Below, in pieces: positions 35,759-44,889 of a stretch of 64,000 nt of DNA; position 1 is the first letter of the stretch, and each line of letters begins with the position of its first letter. Position numbers and translations under genes: made by a program. Under the pieces are notes generated by a model. That model did not search any database and had not been told where the DNA came from. It was given only the letters and a program-made list of their open reading frames with translations. The stretch is taken from the NCBI GenBank assembly GCA_030429565.1, contig JAUIFE010000027.1, positions 1-64,000 of the forward strand, given 5' to 3'. Source of the stretch: Holophagae bacterium. Lineage in GTDB: Bacteria; Acidobacteriota; Holophagae; Acanthopleuribacterales; Acanthopleuribacteraceae.

Positions 35759-36174
35759 GGGGATCATTCTCCATTGGGCAATTTTGGGTAAAGCACGCGG
35801 CGCATCGAAACGCAGACGGTCGCCGATCCTGACAGAGGCAGGTCGCAACGACCGACGCGTGGACGCCGTTGATGAATGTGGCCGATAGGGGTGGGTGTCG
35901 GACCCATTAAAATACCGGGACCAAAAAAGGTGTTCCGGCTGCAAAAGCAAATCGCGGCGGCCAACCGCGTTCTTAAGATTGGTGGCACCCTCCGGCGTTG
36001 ATCCTTCGAGAAAAATGTGGGTTGGGCCAATTTAATGCGATCGCTTTGGCCGGATAGCATGATTGGCCGAATGCCTCACTTTCCGGCAGGACCGCGCGGC
36101 CAATGTCCGGCCTTACCGGCCGTGGGGGCAGCCGTCTCAAGCAAAGGACATTTTTTCTTCCCAAAAACCTTCTG

Positions 36175-36379
36175 ACCTGAATTGAGCAATTCTTGGCGGC
36201 GAAATCGAACAATCTGTTGGGCTACAACGTCTCGTAAAAATGCTCGCCGTACCTACCACTACGACTGTGCTTTTTCCAACACGTTTCGCTCCAGCGCTTG
36301 ACGTTTCCTGCGTCAATCCTTGACGGAGGAAACGTCAATAATTGTGTGATTTCATCCAGCCGAACCGCTCAATTCAGGT
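36175..36379 (+). repeat. Palindromic repeat family, copy R7 (205 bp, longest)
   Basis: Left end ACCTGAATTGAGCAATTCTT (36175-36194), right end GAACCGCTCAATTCAGGT (36362-36379); the terminal 14 bases pair almost perfectly. The centre 36220-36295 matches the centre of R1 base for base over long stretches (for example CAACGTCTCGTAAAAATGC). A second inner module, ACGTTTCCTGCGTCAATCC then TTGACGGAGGAAACGTCAAT, is itself inverted and is partly shared with R5. Confidence 0.9.
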
Positions 36380-36523
36380 CTTTTTGCGAAAGGCTTTTGG
36401 GAAAAAAAAATGTGGTTTAAACACAGCCTAAATTCGACTCTGTCGCTTGTTTTCCGTGGGTTTAGATTTCCCGTGACACCGCGTCCTTTTGTTGGCTGGT
36501 GTGCAACCTTGTAAAACGAATGA

Positions 36524-36557
36524 ACCCGCGTGTCACAAGTGCGACACGCGGGTTTTC
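36524..36557. terminator. Strong stem-loop after the second S41-like gene
   Basis: AACCCGCGTGTC (36524-36535) pairs perfectly with GACACGCGGGTT (36544-36555), followed by TT on the plus strand. It lies 24 bp beyond the stop of the minus-strand gene at 36579 and probably ends it. Confidence 0.7.
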
Positions 36558-36578
36558 GTTTCCTAGTTAAAAGCCGAC

Positions 36579-38567
36579 TCAATTTTTTGTGTAGGTCAAG
36601 GCCGCTTCGAGCAACGAATCACGACGGTTTTCGCGGTCAGACCTTGGGAAATGCGGCATGCTTACTTGCGGCGGGATGCCGGTGTATTCGAACCAATACC
36701 CTTCGTGATCCAAGTAGATTTCGTTACTTAAGTTGACTTGCCAGCCGTTGGGTAAGGTCACTTCCAAGGCGTCGGAAAGCGCGCCCGAGGTGCGTTCCCC
36801 GAAGTGCAACACGTTGGGTAACGGCCGCATCAGGAAAGTCAAGATTTCGGCGGCCGAGTTGGTGTTGGAACTGGTTAAGTAGACAACGTCGCCTTGATAG
36901 GTCGGCCGCGTGGCGTGGGGTTTGACCCAGTGGCTGCGCCACGGTGTGAAGCCGGCCCCGACGCGGCCTTTTTCGCTGTAGGCCAAACGCGGTTTGTCGG
37001 CGAAACGCGAGGCAACCGCCTGCGCCAAGGCATCGTCGCCGCCTGGGTTCCAACGGTTGTCCAACACCATATAGGGCAGGTCACCTAAGTCGGCGAAAAC
37101 GCGGTCGAGCGCTGCTTCCAACGCCGCTGCTTCTTCCAGTGGATCGGCGTCGGGGCCGGCGAACCGGAACATCAGCGAAAAGGCGAGGTAGCCGGTGTGG
37201 TCGTTGAGTTTCCCCCAACGGATGAAACCGTTGCCGGTAGTCTGCAGGTCGGTCACGTAGGTGTGCAGTGTTTCGTCCCAAATCTGTTCCTGTAACTCGT
37301 AAAAGGTTTCCCAATCGGTGATTTCCTGCTGGTCCAGAAACTGCGCATAAACATCGGCAGTATAGGTTTTCATCGGCTCCGGGTCGCTTTCGTCAAAAGG
37401 CGTGACCAGCGTTCCGTGGCCGTCATTGGTCGGGTCTTGCAATTCGGTTAACACTTCAAACAAGGTTTGGTCATCGGTTGTGGGGCCGACAGCGGCACGA
37501 GCCGCGGCAACAGCGGCGGGCCAGTCGTAATCGATGGCCGGAAAAAAGGCAAAATGTTGCTCGAACGCGGCGATAAACGCTTCCAGATTTCGTTCAGGAT
37601 CGGCGTCAAGCGCACAGGTTTCCGGCAGACTCTCGCTGCGTTCCAGGTAGTAGGTCTCAGCAGTCACCGGCACATCAACGCGCAACCCATCGTTGTCGTC
37701 CAAGTACATTTCTAAACCGATATCAGCCACGCCGGCTTCAAATACCAGCTCGCCGCAGCGGCCGTCGACACTGTCGATCAAATAAAAGTCTTCGCCTTCA
37801 AAAACCATGGTCTGCGCATAACCCAAACGCCGCCAGGGACCTTCAATTTCAGCCAAATCGGCGACGCGCTGCTCCGGGTTACCCGGCAATATCTCGCCGA
37901 CACCGGCGTTCAGTTGCAGAAACCCAAATCCCACATCCAAACCCATGGCGTATATGTTCTGGTCGGCTTCCAACACCAGCGTCACCGCGCGCGGAACCTG
38001 ATCAAATAATTCGCGCAGTAGGCCGAGGTACTTTTGACCGGGCGTTAGTTGCAGTTGCGTCACGGCGGCGGGTCGACCATCGGCAAACTTCAAGGTGCAG
38101 GTGACGTTGGCTTGCCGGCGGTCGCCATTGACGAGGGCAAGCCCGGTAAAGGCGCTGGTTTCGCCGGCCAAACCCAACATGGCGACACGACGACCACCCT
38201 GGCGGGAGAAGGGTGCAACGGCGGCGGCACCGGTCGGATGGAACAGGTATTGACTGTAGCCTTCCAGAGTGCCACTGGGGTCTTCAATTTGGAACCAACC
38301 GGAGGTGGCTTCCAGATCGGGGAACAAGTCGGCGACGGAGCCATCGAAGCCGCCCTCGGCGGGGACAAGCCACGAGATCGACTCGGCCTCACGACCGGCA
38401 GCGTCAAAGGCCCGCAAGGTCACCGCCACATCGGCGCGTTGCGGGTTGTACAGCACAATCTTAGTGTCCCAAGGGCCGCTAACGCTGTAGTGGCTGCTGG
38501 TCAGCACCTGTTCAGCGGCAAGTGAATGAAATATAAACACGGTGGTCAACAAAAGCAACGATTTCAT
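36579..38567 (-). CDS. Secreted S41-family protease-like protein (paralog 2)
   Basis: 662 aa, exactly the length of paralog 1. ATG at 38567 with GGAGAATCATCC upstream, nearly the same leader as paralog 1. Signal peptide MKSLLLLTTVFIFHSLAAEQ. Domain order is identical: two Ig-like domains (WDTKIVLYNPQRADVAVTL; LALVNGDRRQANVTCTLKF), a linker domain containing two Cys pairs, then the S41 part with DPTNDGHGTL, MVLDNRWNPGG, VYLTSSNTNSAAEILT (candidate Ser571) and GERTSGALSD. Here the Ser is followed by AAE, the common S41 form. As in paralog 1 the basic residue of processing peptidases is missing. The pair is a tandem duplication separated by a repeat copy. Confidence 0.82.
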   Translation of the reverse strand: MKSLLLLTTVFIFHSLAAEQVLTSSHYSVSGPWDTKIVLYNPQRADVAVTLRAFDAAGREAESISWLVPAEGGFDGSVADLFPDLEATSGWFQIEDPSGTLEGYSQYLFHPTGAAAVAPFSRQGGRRVAMLGLAGETSAFTGLALVNGDRRQANVTCTLKFADGRPAAVTQLQLTPGQKYLGLLRELFDQVPRAVTLVLEADQNIYAMGLDVGFGFLQLNAGVGEILPGNPEQRVADLAEIEGPWRRLGYAQTMVFEGEDFYLIDSVDGRCGELVFEAGVADIGLEMYLDDNDGLRVDVPVTAETYYLERSESLPETCALDADPERNLEAFIAAFEQHFAFFPAIDYDWPAAVAAARAAVGPTTDDQTLFEVLTELQDPTNDGHGTLVTPFDESDPEPMKTYTADVYAQFLDQQEITDWETFYELQEQIWDETLHTYVTDLQTTGNGFIRWGKLNDHTGYLAFSLMFRFAGPDADPLEEAAALEAALDRVFADLGDLPYMVLDNRWNPGGDDALAQAVASRFADKPRLAYSEKGRVGAGFTPWRSHWVKPHATRPTYQGDVVYLTSSNTNSAAEILTFLMRPLPNVLHFGERTSGALSDALEVTLPNGWQVNLSNEIYLDHEGYWFEYTGIPPQVSMPHFPRSDRENRRDSLLEAALTYTKN

Positions 38568-39129
38568 AGGATGATTCTCCAAATAAAAAATTGAGTAAAG
38601 CATTAAAAGGAAAACTGTTTGCGGCTGAAGGCACGGGTAGACGCACCTCTGCCAGGCGACAAGAAGCGGTCGCCAAAAAGCCGATCGACGGCGGCAGCGG
38701 GTGGGGAGGAAAATCGCGCGGCCGCCCATATAAAAGAACATCAGGTAGGTGGTCCGCACTCACAAGAATCCTTCGCACCTGGTTGAACCTGAACTAAGCG
38801 ATTCTTGGCGGGGAAATCGCCCAAATCGCTCAATTCAGGTTGAAATGTTTTTGAAAAAACCGTCGGCGACGCGGCGCGGCAAAATACCCGCCTCGTGGTG
38901 TTTTTCACATAGATCAAAAAGGTTGTCGCTAACCAGCGCCTTCTTGCCCTGAAGTTCCTTGTTCGTGCTAAGCTGCAGTCACTCGAAATTTCCTCATTTA
39001 CCATTCCATCATTTTTTAATTAATCATCACGCGTCCCTTCCCGCCGCGACAGCGGTGAATGGATCATTTGTGTCTCCACGACACGACCGCTAAGGTCCCG
39101 ACGCTCTCGTACACAATGAGGAGAAAACC
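38568..39129. other. Divergent intergenic region
   Basis: 562 bp between the divergent S41-like and amylase genes, so both promoters should be here. It contains the short palindromic repeat R8 (38786-38841) and an AT-rich stretch at 38990-39030 upstream of the amylase. No gene is supported. Confidence 0.5.
38786..38841 (+). repeat. Palindromic repeat family, copy R8 (short, best preserved)
   Basis: 56 bp. AACCTGAACTAAGCG (38786-38800) and CGCTCAATTCAGGTT (38827-38841) are inverted with 2 mismatches in 15. The centre ATTCTTGGCGGGGAAATCGC forms the second arm. This is the clearest minimal unit of the family. Confidence 0.9.
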
Positions 39130-42100
39130 ATGAATTGCGTTGTGTACGCGCGCGGTCGCCGTTGCGGCCGTTATTTAATGCTGCTGGTCCTTGCCTGTTC
39201 CCTTCTACCCATGTGCGCGGCCCAAATTGCCGCGACCCATGTCTACCACAACCACATGCCCAACTTTTGGCCCTACTACGATGTGACGGATTACGATCAG
39301 CTTCCGATCGGCGCACCGATCCGTTACACCTATGACGGTCAAGTGATTGAACTCAAAAACAATCCGCCGGCGGGTTACGACTTTTACCTGCCCAACGGCG
39401 CGCCCATGCCACACGACGATTTGGTCAGTTACTACACCCATCACGCCAAAACCGGGGCCTACTTGTATTGGCCCTGGCAAACGGCACAAGCCAACTCCTG
39501 GCCGCACCCGATGAGCCAAACCCACGTGACGATGTCGGCGTCGGTGGTCAACAACGTGCAGAGTTTCATGGAAATCGGCAACGTGCCGGGCTATGACAAC
39601 GGCTTTTGGGGGCGCCCTTGGCGTGACGTCCATTTCGGCTTAAACACGATTAACGGCTTCCGCGCGTTGGATTTAATTCACTTCACCGGTCACCACTCGA
39701 TGGGTCCGCTCGTCGGCAACGACTACTTCCTGAAGGATTTGATCTACCACAATGTGACGCTGGCGCAAGGCGCCTTCCTGGGCGGCGGCTTCCGCGCATC
39801 CAAAGGTTTTTTCCCAACGGAACTGGGTTTCTCGGAACGGCTGATCCCCACCTTAAACAAACTCGGCATCGAATGGTCCGTCATTGGTAACGTGCACTTT
39901 TCACGCACCTTACGCGACTATCCTTACCTCGATCAGCCAGGCATCGATACCCTGGTTTCACCGCCCAACCGTGCCGATCTGCAAAACGAAAGTTATATCG
40001 GTAACTGGGTGGCGTTGCCGATGTTTAACGAGCAACAGGTTACGCACAACAAGTTCCCATTCGCTTCCATCCCGCACTGGGTGCGTTACGTCGATCCCAA
40101 TGACGGCAGCGAAAGCCGCATCGCCGGGATTCCGGTGGAACAGGCGGCTTCGTGGGAAGAGGGTTACCAGGGTCGTGCGACGGCGGGGGTGCTTCACGAT
40201 TTTGTCGACGAAGCAAATCAACTGGGCCGCACCCAGTACTTTGTGTTAGCCCACGACGGCGACAATTCCTCGGGTCGTGCGGGCTCCGAGGAGACCTGGC
40301 TCAACTCGGGACGCGTCACTTACAGCGAGTCAGGCGTTACCGGCATGGGTGTCGACGAGTACCTGCGCGCCAACCCAATTCCCTACGACGACGTGGTCCA
40401 CGTTCAAGACGGCTCTTGGATCGACACCCGCGATTCCTCGGCCGATCCAACCTGGTACCACTGGCACTTGCCCCCTGGCATTTGGCGCGGCCAGTTCAGT
40501 TTGTTTAACCAAGTCAACGGCACCAACTTCGCGCCTAAGAAAAACCTCGACGGCGTCGAAGACGGCATGACCGTCTCCCTTGAGCACGGTTACCACTACC
40601 TAGAGCGCAACTTTGCCCTGCTCCAAGCGGCGTTAAACTACGCCCAAACGGCGGAACAAATTTGGCTCGACGCACACCCCAATCACTGGTCCCCGACCAG
40701 TTACCTCGACCATCAAGTCACCTACCCCGGCAATCAATTGAACCCATGGATGACGGCTTTTCCGGTGAAGGGCGACGCCGACAACGACTATGCGGGCGGT
40801 GCCAATCCGGCCGAATTGGCTTGGTACTTCCTCATCGCCTCCATTGATTCGGGTTTCGGTTACTACGACGAAAACCAGGACGATCACCTCAAACCGACGA
40901 TTTCCTTCAACCAGTCGCTGCATTTTGCGACGCCCTACGTGGAAGCGCAGCGCGACCAAGACCGCACCGGTCCATCGCTGTGGTGGCCGCAACGCTGGCC
41001 GTACAATCCCGGCAGCGCCAATAACGGCAAGGCGGAAGGCTGGACGCTCCATTATTTCGATCCGACCTTTGCGATTTACACCTACGGCTTCGACCTGGCC
41101 GGTATTGCCGATATCCAGGTGAAGGTACGCGTGCATCGCGACAAACGCGTCGACGCCGACGACAACACCTGTCGTGTCTACGATCCAGTCGCACGCCATC
41201 AGCAAGGCGTACCCGGCATTGATCCGGCCCGCGTCGGCGCCTGGCAAAGTTTCCCCATGAAACGCCGCGACCTGACACCGGACATCAACGGCGTCGCCTG
41301 GCAACCGACAACGATGGAAACCATGCAAATCGTGCCGGCGCAAAAGATTGGCGACTTGTACTACACCTATTTCGACCAGTTCCGCGACCAACTGCTGGAC
41401 TACTACATCGAAGCGGTCGACAGCCGTGGCAATGTGACACGCAGCGAAATTCAACAGGTTTATGTGGGTGCCGGTCGCTATCGCCGTGAGAACGGCCGTG
41501 TGGTTGAGGATGTCAACGGCCCAATCGAAGGGACCTACCCCTTCCTCACCGACCGCGCCCCTTTGCGTCGCGCAACCCTATACCTTGCCGAGGCGGGCGG
41601 CACCCTGGATCTGCAAGTGCGCAACGAAGTCGGCGACTGGCAAACCATCGCGCTTGATGCGGCCGAGGGATATGCCGGTTTTCTGAGCGCGGTTTACAGC
41701 GAACGCCGCCAGGATGACCGCTTCGAGGCCCGCTACCGCCGCAACGGCGGTGCTTGGCTGCCGAACGAGGCCGGTTTCAACGCGACCTTCGGCGTGTGGA
41801 CGATAGACGGCGACGAACAGCGCTACGCGGGCCCGCCGCGCTGTGAAAGTTGCACCGTCACCGTCTACTACCGTCACGGCTTCACCACGCCGCATCTGCA
41901 CTACCGTGATGTGGGCGGTACTTGGACCCAGGCACCGGGCCGCGTCATGACAGCGGCCGAGTCGGCGGGCTACAGTGTGATCACGGTCGCGGCGGCCGAC
42001 AACGCGGGCATCGAGGCCGCCTTTAACGACGGTCGCGGCAATTGGGACAGCGCCAACGGCGCCAACTACCGCTTCCCTCAGGGCGTCTGGACCTTCGAAG

Positions 42101-42795
42101 ACGGTACGATTCGCGCCGGTGCGCCCTTGCCCGTTGGCGAGCGCAGCGTCACCATTCACTACCGTCGCGACGACGGCGCCCATGCCGACTGGGGATTGCA
42201 CCTGTGGGGTGACGGTGTACCCGCCACCGATTGGGACGCCCCCCTGCCCTTCAGCGAAAGCGACGACTACGGCGGGGTGGCGCGGTTTGTCGTGGCCGAG
42301 ACCAGCACCAGGGTTAACTTCATCGTGCATCGCGGCAACGACAAAGACGGAGACCAGGATCGCGCCTTCGATTTGGCGACGGCCGACGAGATTTGGCTGC
42401 GCCAGGGTGATGCGAGCATTTACACCGAAAAGCCAGACGGCCCCGATCCCGTCGGCCAGGTGCGTGTTCACTACCAGCGCGGTGACGGCAATTACGACCA
42501 TTGGGGCCTGCACCTGTGGGGCCACGGCTTGGCAGCGGGTGAAACGGAAACGGTCGTCAACGGTTTCCCCAGCACGCGTTGGGACAACGCCAAACCCTTC
42601 GCCGGCCGCGATGCCTTCGGCGCCTACGCCGACATTGCCGTCAGCGATGCAGCCCAAATGCTGAACTTCATCGTGCATCGCGGCAACGACAAAGACGTTG
42701 ACCAGGACCGTCGCTTCCTGCCACAAGACACGGCCGAAGTCTGGCTCATCCAGGGCGACACCCGCATCTACACCACCAACCCCGGCAATCTGTAA
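39130..42795 (+). CDS. Large secreted GH57/GH119-like alpha-glucanase with starch-binding modules
   Basis: 1221 aa. ATG at 39130 with GAGGAG upstream; signal peptide MLLVLACSLLPMCAA (from residue 17). The catalytic part (about 35-560) begins VYHNHMPNFWPYY, matching the H-x-H-x-P start region of GH57/GH119. FFPTELGFSERLIPTLNKLG carries the probable nucleophile Glu231, and YFVLAHDGDNSSG the probable acid Asp376 or Asp378. Residues about 800-980 hold two CBM25-like starch-binding units, the second ending GVWTFEDGT. Residues about 995-1215 hold two PUD/CBM41-type domains with the repeat DHWGLHLWG ... FIVHRGNDKD. It should degrade starch, glycogen or a related alpha-glucan outside the cell. Assignment to GH119 rather than GH57 is tentative. 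Confidence 0.78.
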   Translation: MNCVVYARGRRCGRYLMLLVLACSLLPMCAAQIAATHVYHNHMPNFWPYYDVTDYDQLPIGAPIRYTYDGQVIELKNNPPAGYDFYLPNGAPMPHDDLVSYYTHHAKTGAYLYWPWQTAQANSWPHPMSQTHVTMSASVVNNVQSFMEIGNVPGYDNGFWGRPWRDVHFGLNTINGFRALDLIHFTGHHSMGPLVGNDYFLKDLIYHNVTLAQGAFLGGGFRASKGFFPTELGFSERLIPTLNKLGIEWSVIGNVHFSRTLRDYPYLDQPGIDTLVSPPNRADLQNESYIGNWVALPMFNEQQVTHNKFPFASIPHWVRYVDPNDGSESRIAGIPVEQAASWEEGYQGRATAGVLHDFVDEANQLGRTQYFVLAHDGDNSSGRAGSEETWLNSGRVTYSESGVTGMGVDEYLRANPIPYDDVVHVQDGSWIDTRDSSADPTWYHWHLPPGIWRGQFSLFNQVNGTNFAPKKNLDGVEDGMTVSLEHGYHYLERNFALLQAALNYAQTAEQIWLDAHPNHWSPTSYLDHQVTYPGNQLNPWMTAFPVKGDADNDYAGGANPAELAWYFLIASIDSGFGYYDENQDDHLKPTISFNQSLHFATPYVEAQRDQDRTGPSLWWPQRWPYNPGSANNGKAEGWTLHYFDPTFAIYTYGFDLAGIADIQVKVRVHRDKRVDADDNTCRVYDPVARHQQGVPGIDPARVGAWQSFPMKRRDLTPDINGVAWQPTTMETMQIVPAQKIGDLYYTYFDQFRDQLLDYYIEAVDSRGNVTRSEIQQVYVGAGRYRRENGRVVEDVNGPIEGTYPFLTDRAPLRRATLYLAEAGGTLDLQVRNEVGDWQTIALDAAEGYAGFLSAVYSERRQDDRFEARYRRNGGAWLPNEAGFNATFGVWTIDGDEQRYAGPPRCESCTVTVYYRHGFTTPHLHYRDVGGTWTQAPGRVMTAAESAGYSVITVAAADNAGIEAAFNDGRGNWDSANGANYRFPQGVWTFEDGTIRAGAPLPVGERSVTIHYRRDDGAHADWGLHLWGDGVPATDWDAPLPFSESDDYGGVARFVVAETSTRVNFIVHRGNDKDGDQDRAFDLATADEIWLRQGDASIYTEKPDGPDPVGQVRVHYQRGDGNYDHWGLHLWGHGLAAGETETVVNGFPSTRWDNAKPFAGRDAFGAYADIAVSDAAQMLNFIVHRGNDKDVDQDRRFLPQDTAEVWLIQGDTRIYTTNPGNL

Positions 42796-43128
42796 ACCAA
42801 CCCATGCGGCGGCGGCCGCGGCCGTCGCCCTTGGCCGGTGACCGACCTCGGCATCACCGGGAAAAACCCCCCTTACGCCGCGACTCTGTGATATTTTATT
42901 TTTCCAGTTTTAAAAACTTCCCGACGATAAGTTTTGAGAAAACCCTAAAACACCGCGTGATGTCGTATTTAGAGAATGCGTGTGACGCGGCGCTCGGCTG
43001 TTGTGCCGAGTAGAAGCATCGGCTAGGATGTCGCTTCTTGCGGCGCCGTCACGCCAAGTGATGGTCTATCCCTTCTAAGAGAATGCCGCTGCTTCAACCC
43101 TCATACCGCCCTCACGAATGGAGACGCC
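42796..43128. other. Intergenic region before the HAD gene
   Basis: 333 bp. A GC-rich start, then an AT-rich block at 42888-42960 that may contain a promoter. No repeat copy or gene is supported. Confidence 0.5.
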
Positions 43129-43854
43129 ATGCCACCTTTTGACGTAATTGCTTTCGACGCCGACGACACCCTCTGGCACAACGAGACCTTGTTCACCATG
43201 ACACAAGATAAATTTGCGGCTCTCTTGGCGCCTTATCACGACGAAGCATGGATTCGCAAAAAGCTCTACGAAACCGAAATCCGCAACCTGGCCTACTACG
43301 GTTACGGCGTCAAAGGATTTACTTTGTCCATGATCGAAACGGCGATTGAACTGAGTGAAGGACGCATCAGTGGCGGCGAACTCAAAAATCTGCTGGATGA
43401 AGCCAAACGCATGTTGTCAGCGCCGGTCGAGCCGCTGCCCGAAGTGTTGTCGGTCGTCAAACAATTGGCCGCCGACTATCCGCTCATGCTGATTACCAAA
43501 GGCGATTTGTTCGATCAAGAATCCAAATTGGCACGCTCGGGCCTGGGCACCCACTTCCAAATGGTGGAGGTGGTGAGCCAAAAGGACGTGCCCACCTACC
43601 GTGCTTTATTTGCCCGCTACGATTTGGAACCCTCACGGGTGTTAATGGTGGGGAACTCGGTTAAATCCGACGTGCTTCCCGTCCTGTCCTGCGGCGCTAA
43701 CGCGGTCCACGTTCCCTACAGAACCACCTGGGCCCACGAACAAGTCAGTGATGAAGAAATGGAAGCCAATCCTTTCCCGGTACTCACCAACATCACCGAA
43801 TTGCCCGCGCTCATTGAAAACTGGCGCGAACCGCAACCGCAGTACTCATCCTAA
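43129..43854 (+). CDS. HAD-superfamily hydrolase
   Basis: 241 aa. ATG at 43129 with GGAGA upstream. Motif I FDADDTLWHN (nucleophile Asp10, acid Asp12), motif II LMLITKG, motif III Lys in the KDVPTYRALF region, and motif IV VLMVGNSVKSDVLP are all present. It should therefore be an active phosphatase or dehalogenase-type enzyme with a helical cap (residues 20-90). ADDT in place of the usual DGT with N-terminal W-H-N is typical of a subgroup annotated as haloacid dehalogenase-like or YjjG-like phosphatases. The substrate is unknown. It is cytoplasmic and convergent with the next gene. Confidence 0.9.
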   Translation: MPPFDVIAFDADDTLWHNETLFTMTQDKFAALLAPYHDEAWIRKKLYETEIRNLAYYGYGVKGFTLSMIETAIELSEGRISGGELKNLLDEAKRMLSAPVEPLPEVLSVVKQLAADYPLMLITKGDLFDQESKLARSGLGTHFQMVEVVSQKDVPTYRALFARYDLEPSRVLMVGNSVKSDVLPVLSCGANAVHVPYRTTWAHEQVSDEEMEANPFPVLTNITELPALIENWREPQPQYSS

Positions 43855-43892
43855 GCGACACCCTGGTTGCCACCACACGCCGACGAAGGAGC

Positions 43893-44690
43893 CTAGGAGG
43901 GGGTCGGCGCGGCCGTGTGGGCGTCGGCTTGTTGGGCCAACAAAACCCACAATTCGTGCATGAATTTTAACTTAGACAATTTTTCAGCGCCGCGATAAAG
44001 GATGCACTGACTGTCCTCCACCGCCTTTCCAAAACCGGCATTGGACATGAAGCCCAGGAACGGATAATTCATTTCATCGTTTTCGTAAACCAGCAGGAAC
44101 TGCCACATACCGGCGCAATCCGGTAAAAAGAGGTAATCGCCCTCGCCGGTCACCGCCGCACGTGCACTTTCGTTAACCACCGCATGTAACGAGCAATGGT
44201 CGAGATGGGCGGCCGGCAAACCCGGAAACGGCAGGTGCTCAAACGGGGCGACGTGGTTGGCCACACAGCGCAGCACAAAATGCTTCTCGTCATGCAGAAT
44301 GTCGTTAAGGTACTCCTGCATTTGTTCAAAGTGAATCACTTCCTCAAAGCGCGTGAAATTGAGACGCACGTAACGTTTGCCCAAGCCGTGCTGCGTTTCT
44401 TGAATTTTGACCAGTTCAAATAACGGCTCCGGCAAACGCTGCAATTCTTTAATTGCCTGGTTGATTGCGCCCTTAACGGGATCGCCGGTTGAAGGTAGGC
44501 CACCGCGACGATCTTCTAAAAACGAGGCCAATTCTTCTTCAGACACCTTCTCGTAGAGGTGCAGGAACAAATACTCCAGCACTTGATATTGAATACCGCG
44601 CGTTTGTTTACGGCGCGGCATGAGGTTGAGCACCGCTTGCCAAGCCTCCTGTTCGAGGCGTGTCCTTTTACGAATGATTCGAGTAAGCAT
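43893..44690 (-). CDS. Conserved-looking protein of unknown function, possible N-terminal winged helix
   Basis: 265 aa. ATG at 44690 with AAGGAAGG upstream. The first 100 residues are helical and basic (LTRIIRKRTRLEQEAWQAVL; GIQYQVLEYLFLHLYEKVSE; VKGAINQAIKELQRL), arranged like a helix-turn-helix or winged-helix region. Residues about 130-255 form a mixed alpha/beta domain (HFVLRCVANHVAPFEHLPFP; WQFLLVYENDEMNYPFLGF; ILYRGAEKLSKLKFMHELW). There are no enzyme motifs or signal peptide. It could be a transcription-related protein, but this is only a shape-based guess. Confidence 0.6.
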   Translation of the reverse strand: MLTRIIRKRTRLEQEAWQAVLNLMPRRKQTRGIQYQVLEYLFLHLYEKVSEEELASFLEDRRGGLPSTGDPVKGAINQAIKELQRLPEPLFELVKIQETQHGLGKRYVRLNFTRFEEVIHFEQMQEYLNDILHDEKHFVLRCVANHVAPFEHLPFPGLPAAHLDHCSLHAVVNESARAAVTGEGDYLFLPDCAGMWQFLLVYENDEMNYPFLGFMSNAGFGKAVEDSQCILYRGAEKLSKLKFMHELWVLLAQQADAHTAAPTPS

Positions 44691-44889
44691 AGGGCCTTCC
44701 TTCCTAGGCACGCCGGACATGTACAGCACATGGCGGCGTGATCAAACGATCGTGCTTCGGGTTTGTCCAGGGTCGCTAAAAGGGTCCCGTGACAAGCAAA
44801 ACCGAGAGGGGGCGGCGCATCATTAATAAGGAAAAGCACCGCAGCTTTATTTTAAACGAACCTCAGCCTTTATTAAGATTAAAATTCAT

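Larger units (their letters stand above)
35759..36578. other. Intergenic region between the two S41-like genes
   Basis: 820 bp with no supported gene. It holds the longest palindromic repeat copy (36175-36379), a poly-T stretch at 36151-36156 and the strong stem-loop at 36524-36555. The 35760-36060 part should contain the promoter of the gene starting at 35758. Confidence 0.5.
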
